Assembly (NCBI GenBank): GCA_047601745.1
Contig: JASGIS010000001.1
Span: 4,092,001-4,156,000, forward strand
Direction: 5' to 3'
Origin: JAKPAM01 sp047601745
Lineage (GTDB): Bacteria; Pseudomonadota; Gammaproteobacteria; Burkholderiales; Burkholderiaceae_E
Length of the DNA stretch: 64,000 nucleotides
The position numbers and the translations under genes were made by a program. The notes under the pieces were generated by a model. That model was not told where the DNA came from. It worked only from the letters and a program-made list of their open reading frames with translations, and did not search any database. How positions within the stretch are numbered: position 1 is the stretch's first letter; the number at the start of each line of letters is the position of its first letter. Of this stretch, positions 10,658 to 20,515 are shown piece by piece.

Positions 10658-11875
10658 ATGTCGAATGCTTCGGCCGCGCCGTTCACCGGTGCATTGAGCG
10701 GCGTGACCGTCGTCTCGTTCGAACAGGCGATCGCGGCGCCGTTCGCGACGCGCCAGCTCGCCGACCTGGGCGCGCGCGTGATCAAGATCGAACGGCCCGG
10801 CGGCGGGGATTTCGCGCGCGACTACGATACGCGCGTCAACGGCCTGTGCTCGCACTTCGTGTGGACCAACCGCTCGAAAGAGAGCCTGACGCTTGACGTC
10901 AAGCATCCGCGCGCCGCGCAGATCCTCGAGCGCCTGCTGGCCCGCGCCGACGTGTTCATCCAGAACCTGGCGCCCGGCGCCACCGCCCGGCTGGGGCTCG
11001 ATTACCCGAGCTTGAAGCCCGCGCATCCGCGGCTGATCGTCTGCGACATCTCCGGCTACGGAAGCTGGGGGCCTTATCGAACGAAGAAAGCCTACGACCT
11101 GCTGGTGCAGGCCGAATCGGGCTTCCTGTCGGTCACCGGCACGCCGGACCAGATGGCCAAGTCGGGGGCGTCGATCGCCGACATCGCCGCCGGCATGTAC
11201 GCGTACTCGGGCATCCTGGCCGCGCTGCTGCAACGCGGCCGTACCGGCGAAGGCTGCCTGCTGGACCTGTCGATGCTCGAATCGATGGCCGAGTGGATGA
11301 GTTTCCCGATGTACTACGCGTACCAGGGCGCCGGCGCGCCGCCGCGGGCCGGCGCCTCGCATGCGACGATCTATCCTTATGGGCCGTTCATCGCCGGCGA
11401 CGGCAAGATCGTCATGCTCGGCCTGCAGAACGAGCGCGAGTGGGTCAAGTTCTGCGAGGGCGTGCTGCGCCAGCCGGCGATCGCGACCGACGAGCGCTTC
11501 GATGCGAATGCCCGGCGCAACGATCACCGCGACGCACTGCGCGAGATCATCGAATCGACCTTCTCGTCGCTGACCAGCGAGCAGGTGCTCGAACGGCTCG
11601 ACGAGGTCGGCATCGCCAACGCGCGCGTCAACACGATGGCCGACATGTGGGCGCATCCGCAGCTGCAGGCGCGCGACCGCTGGCGCGAGGTCGGCTCGGC
11701 CGTCGGCCCGCTGCAGGCGATGCTGCCGCCGGTGGCCGGCGATCCGGCCAAGGGCGGACTGGCGTCACGGATGGATCCGATCCCGACCATCGGCCAGCAC
11801 ACGGACGCGATCCTCGCCGAGATCGGTTTCGACACCGGGCAGATCGCCGAACTGCGCGAAGCGGGCGCGGTCTGA
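10658..11875 (+). CDS. Class III (CaiB/BaiF) CoA-transferase
   Basis: Family III CoA-transferase moving CoA between carboxylic acids. The 405-residue length is normal. The N-terminus shows the family pattern: VVSFEQAIAAPFATRQLADLGARVIKIE, and DVFIQNLAPGATARLGLDY. The catalytic aspartate is expected in KAYDLLVQAESGF. A clear ribosome binding site (GAGGAG) precedes the ATG. It is the second gene after the serine hydrolase and probably acts on the same unknown acid. An intergenic repeat begins 2 bases after its stop codon. Confidence 0.9.
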   Translation: MSNASAAPFTGALSGVTVVSFEQAIAAPFATRQLADLGARVIKIERPGGGDFARDYDTRVNGLCSHFVWTNRSKESLTLDVKHPRAAQILERLLARADVFIQNLAPGATARLGLDYPSLKPAHPRLIVCDISGYGSWGPYRTKKAYDLLVQAESGFLSVTGTPDQMAKSGASIADIAAGMYAYSGILAALLQRGRTGEGCLLDLSMLESMAEWMSFPMYYAYQGAGAPPRAGASHATIYPYGPFIAGDGKIVMLGLQNEREWVKFCEGVLRQPAIATDERFDANARRNDHRDALREIIESTFSSLTSEQVLERLDEVGIANARVNTMADMWAHPQLQARDRWREVGSAVGPLQAMLPPVAGDPAKGGLASRMDPIPTIGQHTDAILAEIGFDTGQIAELREAGAV

Positions 11876-11876
11876 C

Positions 11877-12003
11877 CACGGGCCGAAGCGCAGGCCTCGC
11901 CCTTCACGGCGAGGTCGAGCGAGGCGATCCTGTTCTGGCGCCGAAGGAGCCTCCGTATCGTGGCGAGTCTCTCCCGCCTGAAGGCGGGAGAGACTCGCCA
12001 CGG
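11877..12003 (+). repeat. Dispersed intergenic repeat, copy 1, ending in a long perfect hairpin
   Basis: About 125 bases beginning right after the CoA-transferase stop that match a second copy at 16191-16316 in the same orientation, with identity near 80% by eye. Shared landmarks are CACGGGCC, GCCCTTC, GGCGAGGTCGAGC and GGCGC-GAAGG. Its 3' end is an inverted repeat: 11961-11978 pairs with 11983-12000 over 18 perfect base pairs around a TGAA loop. It could act as a transcription terminator or stabiliser for the CoA-transferase mRNA, though no T-run follows. Confidence 0.75.
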
Positions 12004-12037
12004 GTCGCGCGGGGATCATCGTCGGCGGCGGGCATAA

Positions 12038-13720
<1,683 letters not shown>

Positions 13721-13843
13721 GGGGGGCCGAGGCCGGGCGCAGGGATCATCCATCCAGCCTATTGCGGGGTTTCGGATAACTGTATGAAATTACAGTCATG
13801 AGGCTTGTGATACAACTGCTGCTTGCCAACAGGAGGTCCGATC

Positions 13844-14080
13844 GTGGGTACCCAAGCTGCTGACCTGCTTGAATCTGCGCTGAAGTTGTCGGAAACCGAG
13901 CGGGCGGAGCTTGCTGCCAAGCTCATCTCCAGCCTCGACGGCAAGCAAGACGCGGATGCTCGTTCGGCATGGCTTGCCGAGATCGAGAGAAGGGTGGAAG
14001 AGCTTGATTCAGGGGCGGTAACGGCGATTCCCTGGAGCGAACTGCGGGCCAAGCTCGAGAAGCGCCTTGAAGGAACGTAA
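13844..14080 (+). CDS. Addiction-module antitoxin (short helical type)
   Basis: A 78-residue protein starting at GTG with AGGAGG seven bases upstream. Its composition, LLESALKLSETERAELAAKLISSLDG, and the later GAVTAIPWSELRAKLEKRL match the widespread addiction-module antitoxin family whose partner is a RelE/ParE toxin. The downstream toxin gene overlaps its 3' end by 14 bases, the normal antitoxin-first arrangement. The upstream region (13721-13843) is visibly less GC-rich than its surroundings and holds the promoter, but I could not define operator boxes. Confidence 0.85.
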   Translation: MGTQAADLLESALKLSETERAELAAKLISSLDGKQDADARSAWLAEIERRVEELDSGAVTAIPWSELRAKLEKRLEGT

Positions 14081-14375
14081 GCACCTCGAGTTTCACCCCG
14101 CTGCGGCTGAAGAGGTGGAGGCTGCATTCGACTGGTACGCGGTCCGAAGTGCAAGCGCAGCGCGAGGTTTTCTGAGCGAGGTTGATCTGTGTGTTGACCG
14201 GGCGAAGGAACATCCTGAACGGTGGCCGATCGAGATCGGCCAAGTTCGGAGATATGTGTTTCCACGGTACCCGTTCATTCTGTTCTATCGCCGCAAGGAC
14301 CAAGGTATCCAGGTCGTTGCCGTGGCCCATCAGCAGCGTCGGCCGCGATATTGGTTGAGCAGGAGCGAGCCGTGA
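14067..14375 (+). CDS. RelE/ParE-superfamily toxin
   Basis: A 102-residue toxin read from a TTG start that overlaps the antitoxin gene. It has the family pattern: an N-terminal FHPAAAEEVEAAFDWYAVRS helix pair, then the beta strands VRRYVFPRYPFILFYRRKD and VVAVAHQQRRPRYW. Positively charged C-terminal residues fit a ribosome- or gyrase-targeting RelE/ParE protein; which target cannot be told. The pair most likely serves as a stability or phage-defence module. Confidence 0.85.
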   Translation: MKERKHLEFHPAAAEEVEAAFDWYAVRSASAARGFLSEVDLCVDRAKEHPERWPIEIGQVRRYVFPRYPFILFYRRKDQGIQVVAVAHQQRRPRYWLSRSEP

Positions 14376-14428
14376 GCTGCCTCATAACAGGTCGCCGCGG
14401 TGTGCCGTGAAAAGGCACTGTCTGTTGA

Positions 14429-14638
14429 AGCCTTCAATGGCGCGATGAGGCGAGTTTCGTGCGGGATGCGAAGGCTGAGGGACGGGCGGAAGGTGGAGCA
14501 GAAGGGCGGACCGAGGAGCGGCTCGACGTTGCACGCCGGTTGATCGCGGGACTCGATCTGGATGATGCGGCCATCGCCGAATTGACGGGTCTGGGAGAGG
14601 ATGAGGTCAGTCGCCTGCGTCGGTCGGGCGCGGACTGA
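14429..14638 (+). pseudogene. C-terminal remnant of an Rpn/PD-(D/E)XK transposase-like nuclease
   Basis: The plus-strand frame is open from 14429 to TGA at 14636-14638 and has no start or catalytic domain. The visible peptide contains EGRAEGGAEGRTEERLDVAR, then RLIAGLDLDDAAIAELTGL and GEDEVSRLR. This charged repeat followed by a small helix-turn-helix-like end is the usual tail of Rpn-family (recombination-promoting nuclease) proteins. It is probably a decayed copy. Its end overlaps the convergent transglutaminase gene by about 30 bases. Confidence 0.6.
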
Positions 14639-15344
14639 ACTCGAAGACCTCGTCGCTGGCCGGCCGGCTCAGCTTGTCCATCGGGTAATAGGCTTCGTAG
14701 TCGGCCCGGATCCGCGCCAGCGGCAGGTCCGACCACACGCCGTGGTCCTTCAGGTAGCTCATCACCTGGCGCCCGTTGGCGTCGAAGGTCTGCAGCACGG
14801 CGTCATGAACGCCGTCGAAATCGGTCGGCGGCACGCCCATCCGCTCGCACAGCTCGCGGTTGAACGCCGGCACCGCCTTGACCCACTGGCCGTCCAGGTG
14901 CAGCGCGGCCCAGCCGTGATGCATGAACACGTCGTGTCCGCCCATGCGTTCGAGCAGTTTGGGCGACGTGAAGTGATTGATGACGTCCGATGTGCCGACG
15001 GCTGCCGGAATGCCGACCGAGCGCGCGCAGGCGGCCAGCAGCACGGCCTTGGGGACGCAGAAGCCGCTGCCGAGCCGCAGCACCTCGCTCGCCCGGAAAC
15101 CCGTTCCCTCGAGATCGACCTGATAGGGGTCGTAGCGGATCGCGTCCCGCACGGCGACGAATAGGCGGATCGCCCGTTCACGGGGCGACGCCGACGCGCC
15201 GTCATCGCCGAGCGCGGTCGCGACGAAATCCCGCACTCGCGGATGATCGTGGTCCAGGAAGGCGGTCGGCGCCAGATAGTCGGGGCCGGGCTCGGGCCAG
15301 CCGTAAGGGGTGAAACGCAACGCGAAGGGGCGCGAGTCGGACAT
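14607..15344 (-). CDS. Transglutaminase-like cysteine peptidase family protein
   Basis: A 245-residue protein of the transglutaminase core fold. The start at 15344 gives MSDSRPFALRFTPYGWPE; a longer frame to 15482 adds unconserved residues. The expected catalytic triad region is seen: cysteine in RLGSGFCVPKAVLLAACAR, histidine in HHGWAALHLDGQWVKAVPAF, with the aspartate shortly after. There is no signal peptide, so it is cytoplasmic. Such proteins act as proteases, amidases or peptide cross-linkers; the substrate is unknown. It lies upstream of nothing obviously related. Confidence 0.82.
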   Translation of the reverse strand: MSDSRPFALRFTPYGWPEPGPDYLAPTAFLDHDHPRVRDFVATALGDDGASASPRERAIRLFVAVRDAIRYDPYQVDLEGTGFRASEVLRLGSGFCVPKAVLLAACARSVGIPAAVGTSDVINHFTSPKLLERMGGHDVFMHHGWAALHLDGQWVKAVPAFNRELCERMGVPPTDFDGVHDAVLQTFDANGRQVMSYLKDHGVWSDLPLARIRADYEAYYPMDKLSRPASDEVFEFSPRPTDAGD

Positions 15345-15427
15345 GGTCTGCGGATTTCTCGGGTATCGGCGTCCGTCAGTATGCGTCGACATGTCCTCGA
15401 CGCATAGTCGGGCAGCCGGCGGCAGCA

Positions 15428-15859
15428 CTACGGTTGCCCTGGCTCGACGCGCCAGCTCCGCAAAAACTCGGCCGGCTCCCACACCATCAGCTTGGCGGCG
15501 GCGAAGTCACCAACATTGCGTGTAACGATGCAGTGCATGCCCGCATGCCGGGCTGTTTCGTGCAGCACGCCATCCTCGTAATCGGCAAAGCCTGCGTCCA
15601 GCGCTTCGGTCAGCACCAGTCTGTCGACCGGGGCCACTTCGAACAGGCGCAGCAGCGTGGCGATTTGTTCGCGAGCCCGTCGCGGGCCTACCACGCGACT
15701 GGTCAGATAGAACAGCGTAGTGACCGCCGTTGCACACAAGAAGCCCTGCACCTTGCCGCGCTCGACCAGCGCAATCGCTCGAGCCGACGCTTGCGCATGC
15801 GGCTCAAGATTCAGCAGCACATCCAGCACCACGTTGGTGTCGAATAGCACTCGCATCAT
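15428..15859 (-). CDS. PIN-domain ribonuclease toxin (VapC-like)
   Basis: A 143-residue PIN-fold protein. The N-terminus MMRVLFDTNVVLDVLLNLEP carries the first acidic residue of the metal site; later acidic residues lie in LTEALDAGFADYEDGVLHETA and the C-terminal TRNVGDFA, as in PIN toxins that cleave RNA. Its start overlaps the upstream antitoxin stop by four bases, so they form a toxin-antitoxin operon read on the minus strand. Confidence 0.88.
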   Translation of the reverse strand: MMRVLFDTNVVLDVLLNLEPHAQASARAIALVERGKVQGFLCATAVTTLFYLTSRVVGPRRAREQIATLLRLFEVAPVDRLVLTEALDAGFADYEDGVLHETARHAGMHCIVTRNVGDFAAAKLMVWEPAEFLRSWRVEPGQP

Positions 15860-16125
15860 CGATGCTTGGCATCCAGGTGGTCGTAATAAGCCTGCCGTCC
15901 GTCATCTTCCGAGGGCGCGGTCGTGTCCTGAAGAACACCCAGCAGTGACGCCACGATCGGCGGCAGTGGAGGCTCGTGCGGTAGGGCGGACTGCTCGGTT
16001 GTCGTATCGAACTGCGCGAAGTAATCCGCCACCATCTGCGAAAGCGACTTACCCTGGCGACGGGCCCGTGCCTTGGCTTGCGCAATCAGATGTTCATCCA
16101 GCCGTAGGGTCAATTTGGTCTGCAC
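15856..16125 (-). CDS. Antitoxin of the PIN-domain toxin (ribbon-helix-helix-like)
   Basis: An 89-residue protein whose first half, KLTLRLDEHLIAQAKARARRQGKSLSQMVADY, reads as a ribbon-helix-helix DNA-binding domain of the type paired with PIN toxins (DUF6364/CopG-like). The second half, acidic and Pro-rich, should be the unstructured toxin-binding tail. Its upstream region (16126-16190) has an AT-richer stretch with GTACGTCATTCTACGAC that could include the autoregulatory site. Confidence 0.82.
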   Translation of the reverse strand: MQTKLTLRLDEHLIAQAKARARRQGKSLSQMVADYFAQFDTTTEQSALPHEPPLPPIVASLLGVLQDTTAPSEDDGRQAYYDHLDAKHR

Positions 16126-16190
16126 GGCGAACTCGCGAGACGTACAAGAATAGAAAAGTTGTACGTCATTCTACGACTCTGATCGATGAA

Positions 16191-16316
16191 CACGGGCCAA
16201 AGCACGAGCTTTGCCCTTCGGGGCGAGGTCGAGCAAGGCCATCGTGCTCCGGCGCAGAAGGCGTCCGGTATCGCGGCGAGGAAGCTCCCGCGTTCGAGCG
16301 GGAGCGACTCACGCAC
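16191..16316 (+). repeat. Dispersed intergenic repeat, copy 2
   Basis: Second copy of the repeat at 11877-12003, same orientation. It begins CACGGGCC and ends with an inverted repeat (GCTCCCGC near 16286, GCGGGAGC near 16300) shorter than that in copy 1. It lies between the PIN antitoxin promoter and the 3' end of the cysteine desulfurase gene, whose stop codon it overlaps by a few bases. Here the hairpin is placed to act downstream of the minus-strand sulfur operon. Confidence 0.72.
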
Positions 16317-18513
16317 CTGCTCGACCGGCCGGCGGCCGAGATCGTGCCAGCCGCCGGACGACGTCGACCATCCGGTCGACTTCGTCGCGGGTGTTGTAGA
16401 ACGCCAGCGACGGGCGAACGGTCGTCTCGACGCCGAAGCGGCGCAGGATCGGCTGTGCGCAGTGGTGGCCGGTGCGCACCGCGATCCCTTGTTCGTTCAG
16501 CGCCTGGCCGACCGCGTCGGTCGTGTAGCCGTTGAGCACGAACGACAGCACGCTGGCCTTGTCCGGCGCGGTGCCGATCAGGCGCAGGCCCGGGATCGCG
16601 CGCAGTTGCCAGGTCGCGTAGTCGAGCAGCGCATGCTCGTAGTGCTGGATCGCTTCGATGCCGAGGCGCTCGACGTATTCGAGCGCTGCGCCCAGGCCGA
16701 CCGCATCGGCGATGTTGCCGGTGCCCGCCTCGAAGCGGGTCGGCGGGCCATGGTAGATCGTCCGCTCGAACGTGACGTCGGCGATCATGTTGCCGCCGCC
16801 CTGCCACGGCGGCATCGCGTCGAGCAGCTCGCGCCTGCCGTAGACGACGCCGATGCCGGTCGGGCCGAAGATCTTGTGGCCGGAGAACACGAAGAAGTCG
16901 GCGCCCAGCCGTTGCACGTCGACCCGCATGTGCGACACCGATTGCGCGCCGTCGACCAGCGCGACCGCGCCGGCGCGGTGCGCGAGCTCGACGATCTGCT
17001 GCACCGGGACGACGGTGCCCAGCGCGTTCGATACCTGGGTGACCGACACGATGCGCGTGCGCTCGTTCAGCAGCTTCCGGTACTCGTCGAGCCGTACCTG
17101 GCCGTCGTCGTCGACCGGGATCACGCGGATCCGCGCACCTTTCTCGGCGGCGAGCTGCTGCCAGGGCACGATGTTCGCGTGGTGTTCGAGGTGCGAGACG
17201 ATGATCTCGTCGCCGGCGCCGACCTGCGAGGCGCCCCAGGTCTTGGCGACCAGGTTGATCGCTTCGGTCGTCCCGCGGACGAACACGATCTCGTCGGTCG
17301 AGCGCGCGCCGATGAAGCGGCGAACGGTCTCGCGCGCTCCTTCATAAGCATCGGTGGCGCGCGCGGCCAGTTCGTGCGCGGCGCGATGGATGTTCGAGTT
17401 CTCGCGCTCGTAGAACGTCTTCAAGCGCTCGATCACGCAGCGCGGCTTCTGCGTCGTCGCCGCGTTGTCGAACCAGACCAGCGGCTGGCCGTTGACGCGT
17501 TCGGCGAGGATCGGGAAGTCGCCGCGCACCGCGTGGACGTCGAAAGACGCAAGACCGCTTGACTGCGGTACGGTCGGCGCATCGAGGGCGGCTGCGCGCG
17601 GAATCGATGAAACGGATGGTACTGACGAAACGGACGGAACTGACGGAGCCAACGGGGCCAACGGGGCCAACGGGGCCGACGGGGCCGACGGGGCCGACGC
17701 AACGGACGGGATCGACGGAATGGGTAAGGAGGTCGTCGTCGTGCCCGCGGGCATGACCGTCGTCGGCAGCCGCGCGTCGCCGGGAATGCCGGCTTCGGTC
17801 AGGAAATAGTAGGGGGCGCCCGCGACGGGCGGCGACGCGGGCACGCCGCTCAGTTGGCTGCCTAGCCGCCCGTCATAGCCGGGGGCCGCGGTCAGCAAAG
17901 TGTCGGGTACGCCGTTCGGCGCCAGCGCGTGCGGCAGCAGCGACGGCGTCGACGCGAACGGATTCGCGGCGAGCTGCGGCGACGTCGGTACCAGCCCCAG
18001 TCCCGGCGGGTAAGCGCCGAACGGCACGGCACCCGGCGTGGCCGGGCCGGCGCTGCCCGGCGGCAGCGACAGGCCGGGCGGATGCACGGCCGCCGGCACC
18101 GGTACGCCGCCGGTGGCCGGCAGCGAGGAGAGCGTGGGCACGGGAGCCGAAACCGGCGACGGCACGACGGACAGCGATGCCACGGACGGCGATTGCGGCA
18201 GGGCGGACAGCGACGGCACCGAGGGCGATTGCGGCAGGGCGGACAGCGACGGCACCGAGGGCGATTGCGGCGCGGCGGACAGCGACGGCACCGAGGGCGA
18301 TTGTGGCGCGGCGGACAGCGACGGCGTCGAGGACGGCTGCGGCACGGCGGACAGAGAGGGCACCGACGAAGACTGCGGCACGGAGGCCGGCCGTTGCGAG
18401 GACGAAGCGGCCGTCGGCGGCGCGGCGAACAGGGCGGCGGCCAGCCGCGCGAGCTCGGCCGTGTCGGGCAGGCCGGGCGGCAGCGCGGCGTTCGGGGAAT
18501 CCGGAAGACGCAT
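16309..18513 (-). CDS. SufS-like cysteine desulfurase, encapsulin cargo, with 323-residue repetitive N-terminal extension
   Basis: PLP enzyme that takes sulfur from cysteine, giving alanine and a persulfide. The catalytic domain starts at F324 (FDVHAVRGDFPILAE). It has the PLP lysine K547 in SGHKIFGPTG and the persulfide cysteine C685 in RTGHHCAQP, both in the group II (SufS/CsdA) context. The first 323 residues are disordered by composition, rich in Pro, Ser, Ala. They include five 12-residue repeats close to SVPSLSAxPQSP (about residues 50-108) and a later [22 protein letters not shown] run. In family 2A encapsulin systems such an extension targets the enzyme into the shell. The ATG lies 8 bases after the encapsulin stop, supporting MRLPDSPNAALPPG as the start. 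Confidence 0.93.
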   Translation of the reverse strand: MRLPDSPNAALPPGLPDTAELARLAAALFAAPPTAASSSQRPASVPQSSSVPSLSAVPQPSSTPSLSAAPQSPSVPSLSAAPQSPSVPSLSALPQSPSVPSLSALPQSPSVASLSVVPSPVSAPVPTLSSLPATGGVPVPAAVHPPGLSLPPGSAGPATPGAVPFGAYPPGLGLVPTSPQLAANPFASTPSLLPHALAPNGVPDTLLTAAPGYDGRLGSQLSGVPASPPVAGAPYYFLTEAGIPGDARLPTTVMPAGTTTTSLPIPSIPSVASAPSAPSAPLAPLAPLAPSVPSVSSVPSVSSIPRAAALDAPTVPQSSGLASFDVHAVRGDFPILAERVNGQPLVWFDNAATTQKPRCVIERLKTFYERENSNIHRAAHELAARATDAYEGARETVRRFIGARSTDEIVFVRGTTEAINLVAKTWGASQVGAGDEIIVSHLEHHANIVPWQQLAAEKGARIRVIPVDDDGQVRLDEYRKLLNERTRIVSVTQVSNALGTVVPVQQIVELAHRAGAVALVDGAQSVSHMRVDVQRLGADFFVFSGHKIFGPTGIGVVYGRRELLDAMPPWQGGGNMIADVTFERTIYHGPPTRFEAGTGNIADAVGLGAALEYVERLGIEAIQHYEHALLDYATWQLRAIPGLRLIGTAPDKASVLSFVLNGYTTDAVGQALNEQGIAVRTGHHCAQPILRRFGVETTVRPSLAFYNTRDEVDRMVDVVRRLARSRPPAGRAGA
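17649..17702 (+). repeat. 9-bp tandem repeat inside the desulfurase linker
   Basis: Six consecutive 9-base units, three near GCCAACGGG and three near GCCGACGGG, inside the coding region of the desulfurase N-terminal extension. On the coding strand they encode a Pro-Leu-Ala/Pro-Ser-Ala run. The period is a multiple of three, so copy-number change would keep the frame and only alter linker length. Confidence 0.85.
18189..18368 (+). repeat. 36-bp tandem repeat inside the desulfurase linker
   Basis: Five units of 36 bases starting at 18189, 18225, 18261, 18297 and 18333, with degenerate partial units on both sides. The first three are nearly identical, which suggests recent expansion. Each encodes a 12-residue Ser/Pro-rich unit on the minus strand. 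The frame is preserved, so this is a protein-coding minisatellite and not a CRISPR: there are no spacers. Confidence 0.9.
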
Positions 18514-18521
18514 GGCCGCGA

Positions 18522-19451
18522 TCACTTGTAGGTATCGGGGTAATCGTGGTACTTGCCGATCTCGACGTCTTCGAGAACGGCCAGCGCGTCCTCGGTCTGC
18601 ACGACCAGCGAGCAGTACAGCGAGATCAGGTACGACGCGATCGCGTTGCGGTTGATGCCCATGAAGCGCACCGACAGGCCGGGACTCTGCTCGCCGACCA
18701 GGCCCGGCTGGTACAGGCCGACGACGCCCTGGCGCCTGTCGCCGACCCGCAGCAGCAGCACCTTGGTCTTGCCGTCGACGACCGGCACCTTGTCCGACGG
18801 GATCAGCGGGATGCCCCGCCAGGTCAGGAACTGCGAACCGAACAGCGACGCGGTCGGCGGCGGCACGCCGCGGCGCGTGCATTCGCGACCGAATGCGGCG
18901 ATCGCCAGCGGATGCGTGAGGAAGAATGCCGGCTCCTTCCAGACCTTGGTCAGCAACTCGTCGAGATCGTCGGGCGTCGGTGCGCCGGTCAGCGGATACA
19001 GGATCTGATCGGGCGCGACGCTGGCCAGCAGTCCGTAGTCGGCATTGTTGATCAGCTCGGATTCCTGTTTCTCCTTGATCGTCTCGATCGTCAGTCGGAG
19101 CTGTTCCTTGATCTGGTCGTGCGGGCTGCTGTACAGGTCCGACACCCGCGTATGCACGTCGAGGATCGTGCTGACCGCGTTCAGGAAGTATTCGCGCGGG
19201 CGTTCCTCGTAGTCGACGAAGGTCGTCGGCAGTTCCGCTTCGTCGCGGTTCGCGCACAACACGCGGACGTCCTGCGGATTCCTGACCTGGTTCAATCGGT
19301 AGATGCCGGCCTCCACCGGCAGCCACTGCAGCAGGTGCGTGAGCCAGCGCGGCGAGATCGTCGACAGTGTCGGCGCGGATTTGGTGGCGTTGGCGAGTTG
19401 CCGGGCGGCGTTGTCGCCCAGCGCGAGTTGGGTCGAAGAGATGTCGGCCAT
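18522..19451 (-). CDS. Family 2A encapsulin shell protein (SrpI-like)
   Basis: HK97-fold protein forming a hollow protein compartment. The 309-residue length, the start MADISSTQLALGDNAARQLA, and the stretch SPRWLTHLLQWLPVEAGIYRLNQV match family 2A encapsulins (SrpI, cysteine-desulfurase-loaded). The conserved inner stretch TLRG-like region reads VVDGKTKVLLLRVGDRRQGVVG, followed by FMGINRNAIASYLISLYCSL and the terminal KYHDYPDTYK. There is no cyclic-nucleotide-binding insert, which separates it from family 2B. Directly downstream is the cargo enzyme, and upstream are serine acetyltransferase and rhodanese, the neighbours typical for 2A systems. Confidence is high because both the protein and its context agree. 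Confidence 0.92.
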   Translation of the reverse strand: MADISSTQLALGDNAARQLANATKSAPTLSTISPRWLTHLLQWLPVEAGIYRLNQVRNPQDVRVLCANRDEAELPTTFVDYEERPREYFLNAVSTILDVHTRVSDLYSSPHDQIKEQLRLTIETIKEKQESELINNADYGLLASVAPDQILYPLTGAPTPDDLDELLTKVWKEPAFFLTHPLAIAAFGRECTRRGVPPPTASLFGSQFLTWRGIPLIPSDKVPVVDGKTKVLLLRVGDRRQGVVGLYQPGLVGEQSPGLSVRFMGINRNAIASYLISLYCSLVVQTEDALAVLEDVEIGKYHDYPDTYK

Positions 19452-19472
19452 GAAAGTTCCAGAGTTTCCGGG

Positions 19473-20504
19473 CTAGGGAGTCGGGGAGGGAAGGGGATCG
19501 GAATGCGGATCGGGGATTCGAGCGGACGTCACCGCGCCGTCGCCGCTTTCCTGGCGGATCGACGCCTGCGTGACGTGGCTGCCCGGCGGTACGCCGTGCG
19601 TCAGCCAGACGTTGCCGCCGATCGTCGCGCCGCGACCGATGACGATCCGTCCCAGCAGCGTCGCGCCGGCGTAGATGACGACGTCGTCTTCGACCTGCGG
19701 ATGGCGGGGTAGTCCCTTGGTCGGCAGGCCGTCGTCGCCGACCGGAAAGCGCCTGGCGCCCAGCGTCACCGCCTGGTAGATGCGCACGCGCTCGCCGATC
19801 GTCGCGGTCTCGCCGATCACGACGCCGGTACCGTGGTCGATCATCACGCCGGCGCCGATCGATGCCCCGGGATGGATGTCGATGCCGGTCTCGCCATGCG
19901 CCAGCTCGGCGATGATGCGGGCGGTGACCGGCGCGCCGAGCCGATACAGCTCGTGCGCCAGCCGGTGGTGGATCATCGCGGCAATGCCCGGATAACACAG
20001 CAGCACCTCGTCGACGCTGCCCGCCGCCGGATCGCCGTCGAACGTCGCCTGCACGTCGGTGTCGAGCGTCGAGCGAACGGCCGGCAGCGCCTGCGCGAAC
20101 CGGCGGACGATCGCGTCGGCGCGCCGGTCGACGATGTCGGCATCGATCGTGTCGTGCCGGTTCGCGTATCGCAGTTCGAGGCGGACCTGGTCCAGCAGTT
20201 CGTTCAGTGCCGTGTCCAGCGTGTGACCGATGTAGTAGTCCTCGCCTTCCTGGCGCAGGTCCGGCGGCCCCAGACGCATCGGAAACAGTGCGCCTCGCAG
20301 TGCGCCGACGATGTCGCGCAGCCGCTCGCGCGAAGGGAACTCGCGACCGCCGAACTCCCGGTTGCGCTGCTGGCTCGCGCGCCAGTGCTCGCGGACCGCG
20401 CGCAGGCGGCCGACGACGTCGTCGAGGTCCCATTGCCGGCCGCGCGGACAGGCATCCGGCGTCGCGGGCGCGGCGGCGGAAACCATTGTCGAGGGTGGAT
20501 TCAT
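19473..20504 (-). CDS. Serine O-acetyltransferase (EpsC/CysE-like)
   Basis: Makes O-acetylserine from serine and acetyl-CoA, the carbon skeleton for cysteine. The 343-residue protein ends in a left-handed beta-helix seen as hexapeptide repeats: GIDIHPGASIGAGVMIDHGTG, VVIGETATIGERVRIYQAVT and later VIYAGATLLGRIVIG. The long N-terminal helical domain is that of the EpsC-type serine acetyltransferase. Start at 20504 (MNPPSTMVSAAAPA) lies 11 bases after the rhodanese stop; the longer open frame upstream is antisense to rhodanese and rejected. It lies 21 bases ahead of the encapsulin gene, so cysteine synthesis and desulfurase are co-transcribed. Confidence 0.92.
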   Translation of the reverse strand: MNPPSTMVSAAAPATPDACPRGRQWDLDDVVGRLRAVREHWRASQQRNREFGGREFPSRERLRDIVGALRGALFPMRLGPPDLRQEGEDYYIGHTLDTALNELLDQVRLELRYANRHDTIDADIVDRRADAIVRRFAQALPAVRSTLDTDVQATFDGDPAAGSVDEVLLCYPGIAAMIHHRLAHELYRLGAPVTARIIAELAHGETGIDIHPGASIGAGVMIDHGTGVVIGETATIGERVRIYQAVTLGARRFPVGDDGLPTKGLPRHPQVEDDVVIYAGATLLGRIVIGRGATIGGNVWLTHGVPPGSHVTQASIRQESGDGAVTSARIPDPHSDPLPSPTP

Positions 20505-20515
20505 CGGTCGGTCGC

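Noticed and set aside
18189..18368. Regular repeats that might be a CRISPR array
   Set aside because: Units are contiguous with no spacers, have a period of 36 divisible by three, and lie in frame within a coding gene.
18513..20433. The desulfurase frame extended to a 1374-residue protein
   Set aside because: The extra part overlaps encapsulin and serine acetyltransferase on the same strand and is Arg-rich shadow. The start 8 bases after the encapsulin stop is coherent with operon structure.
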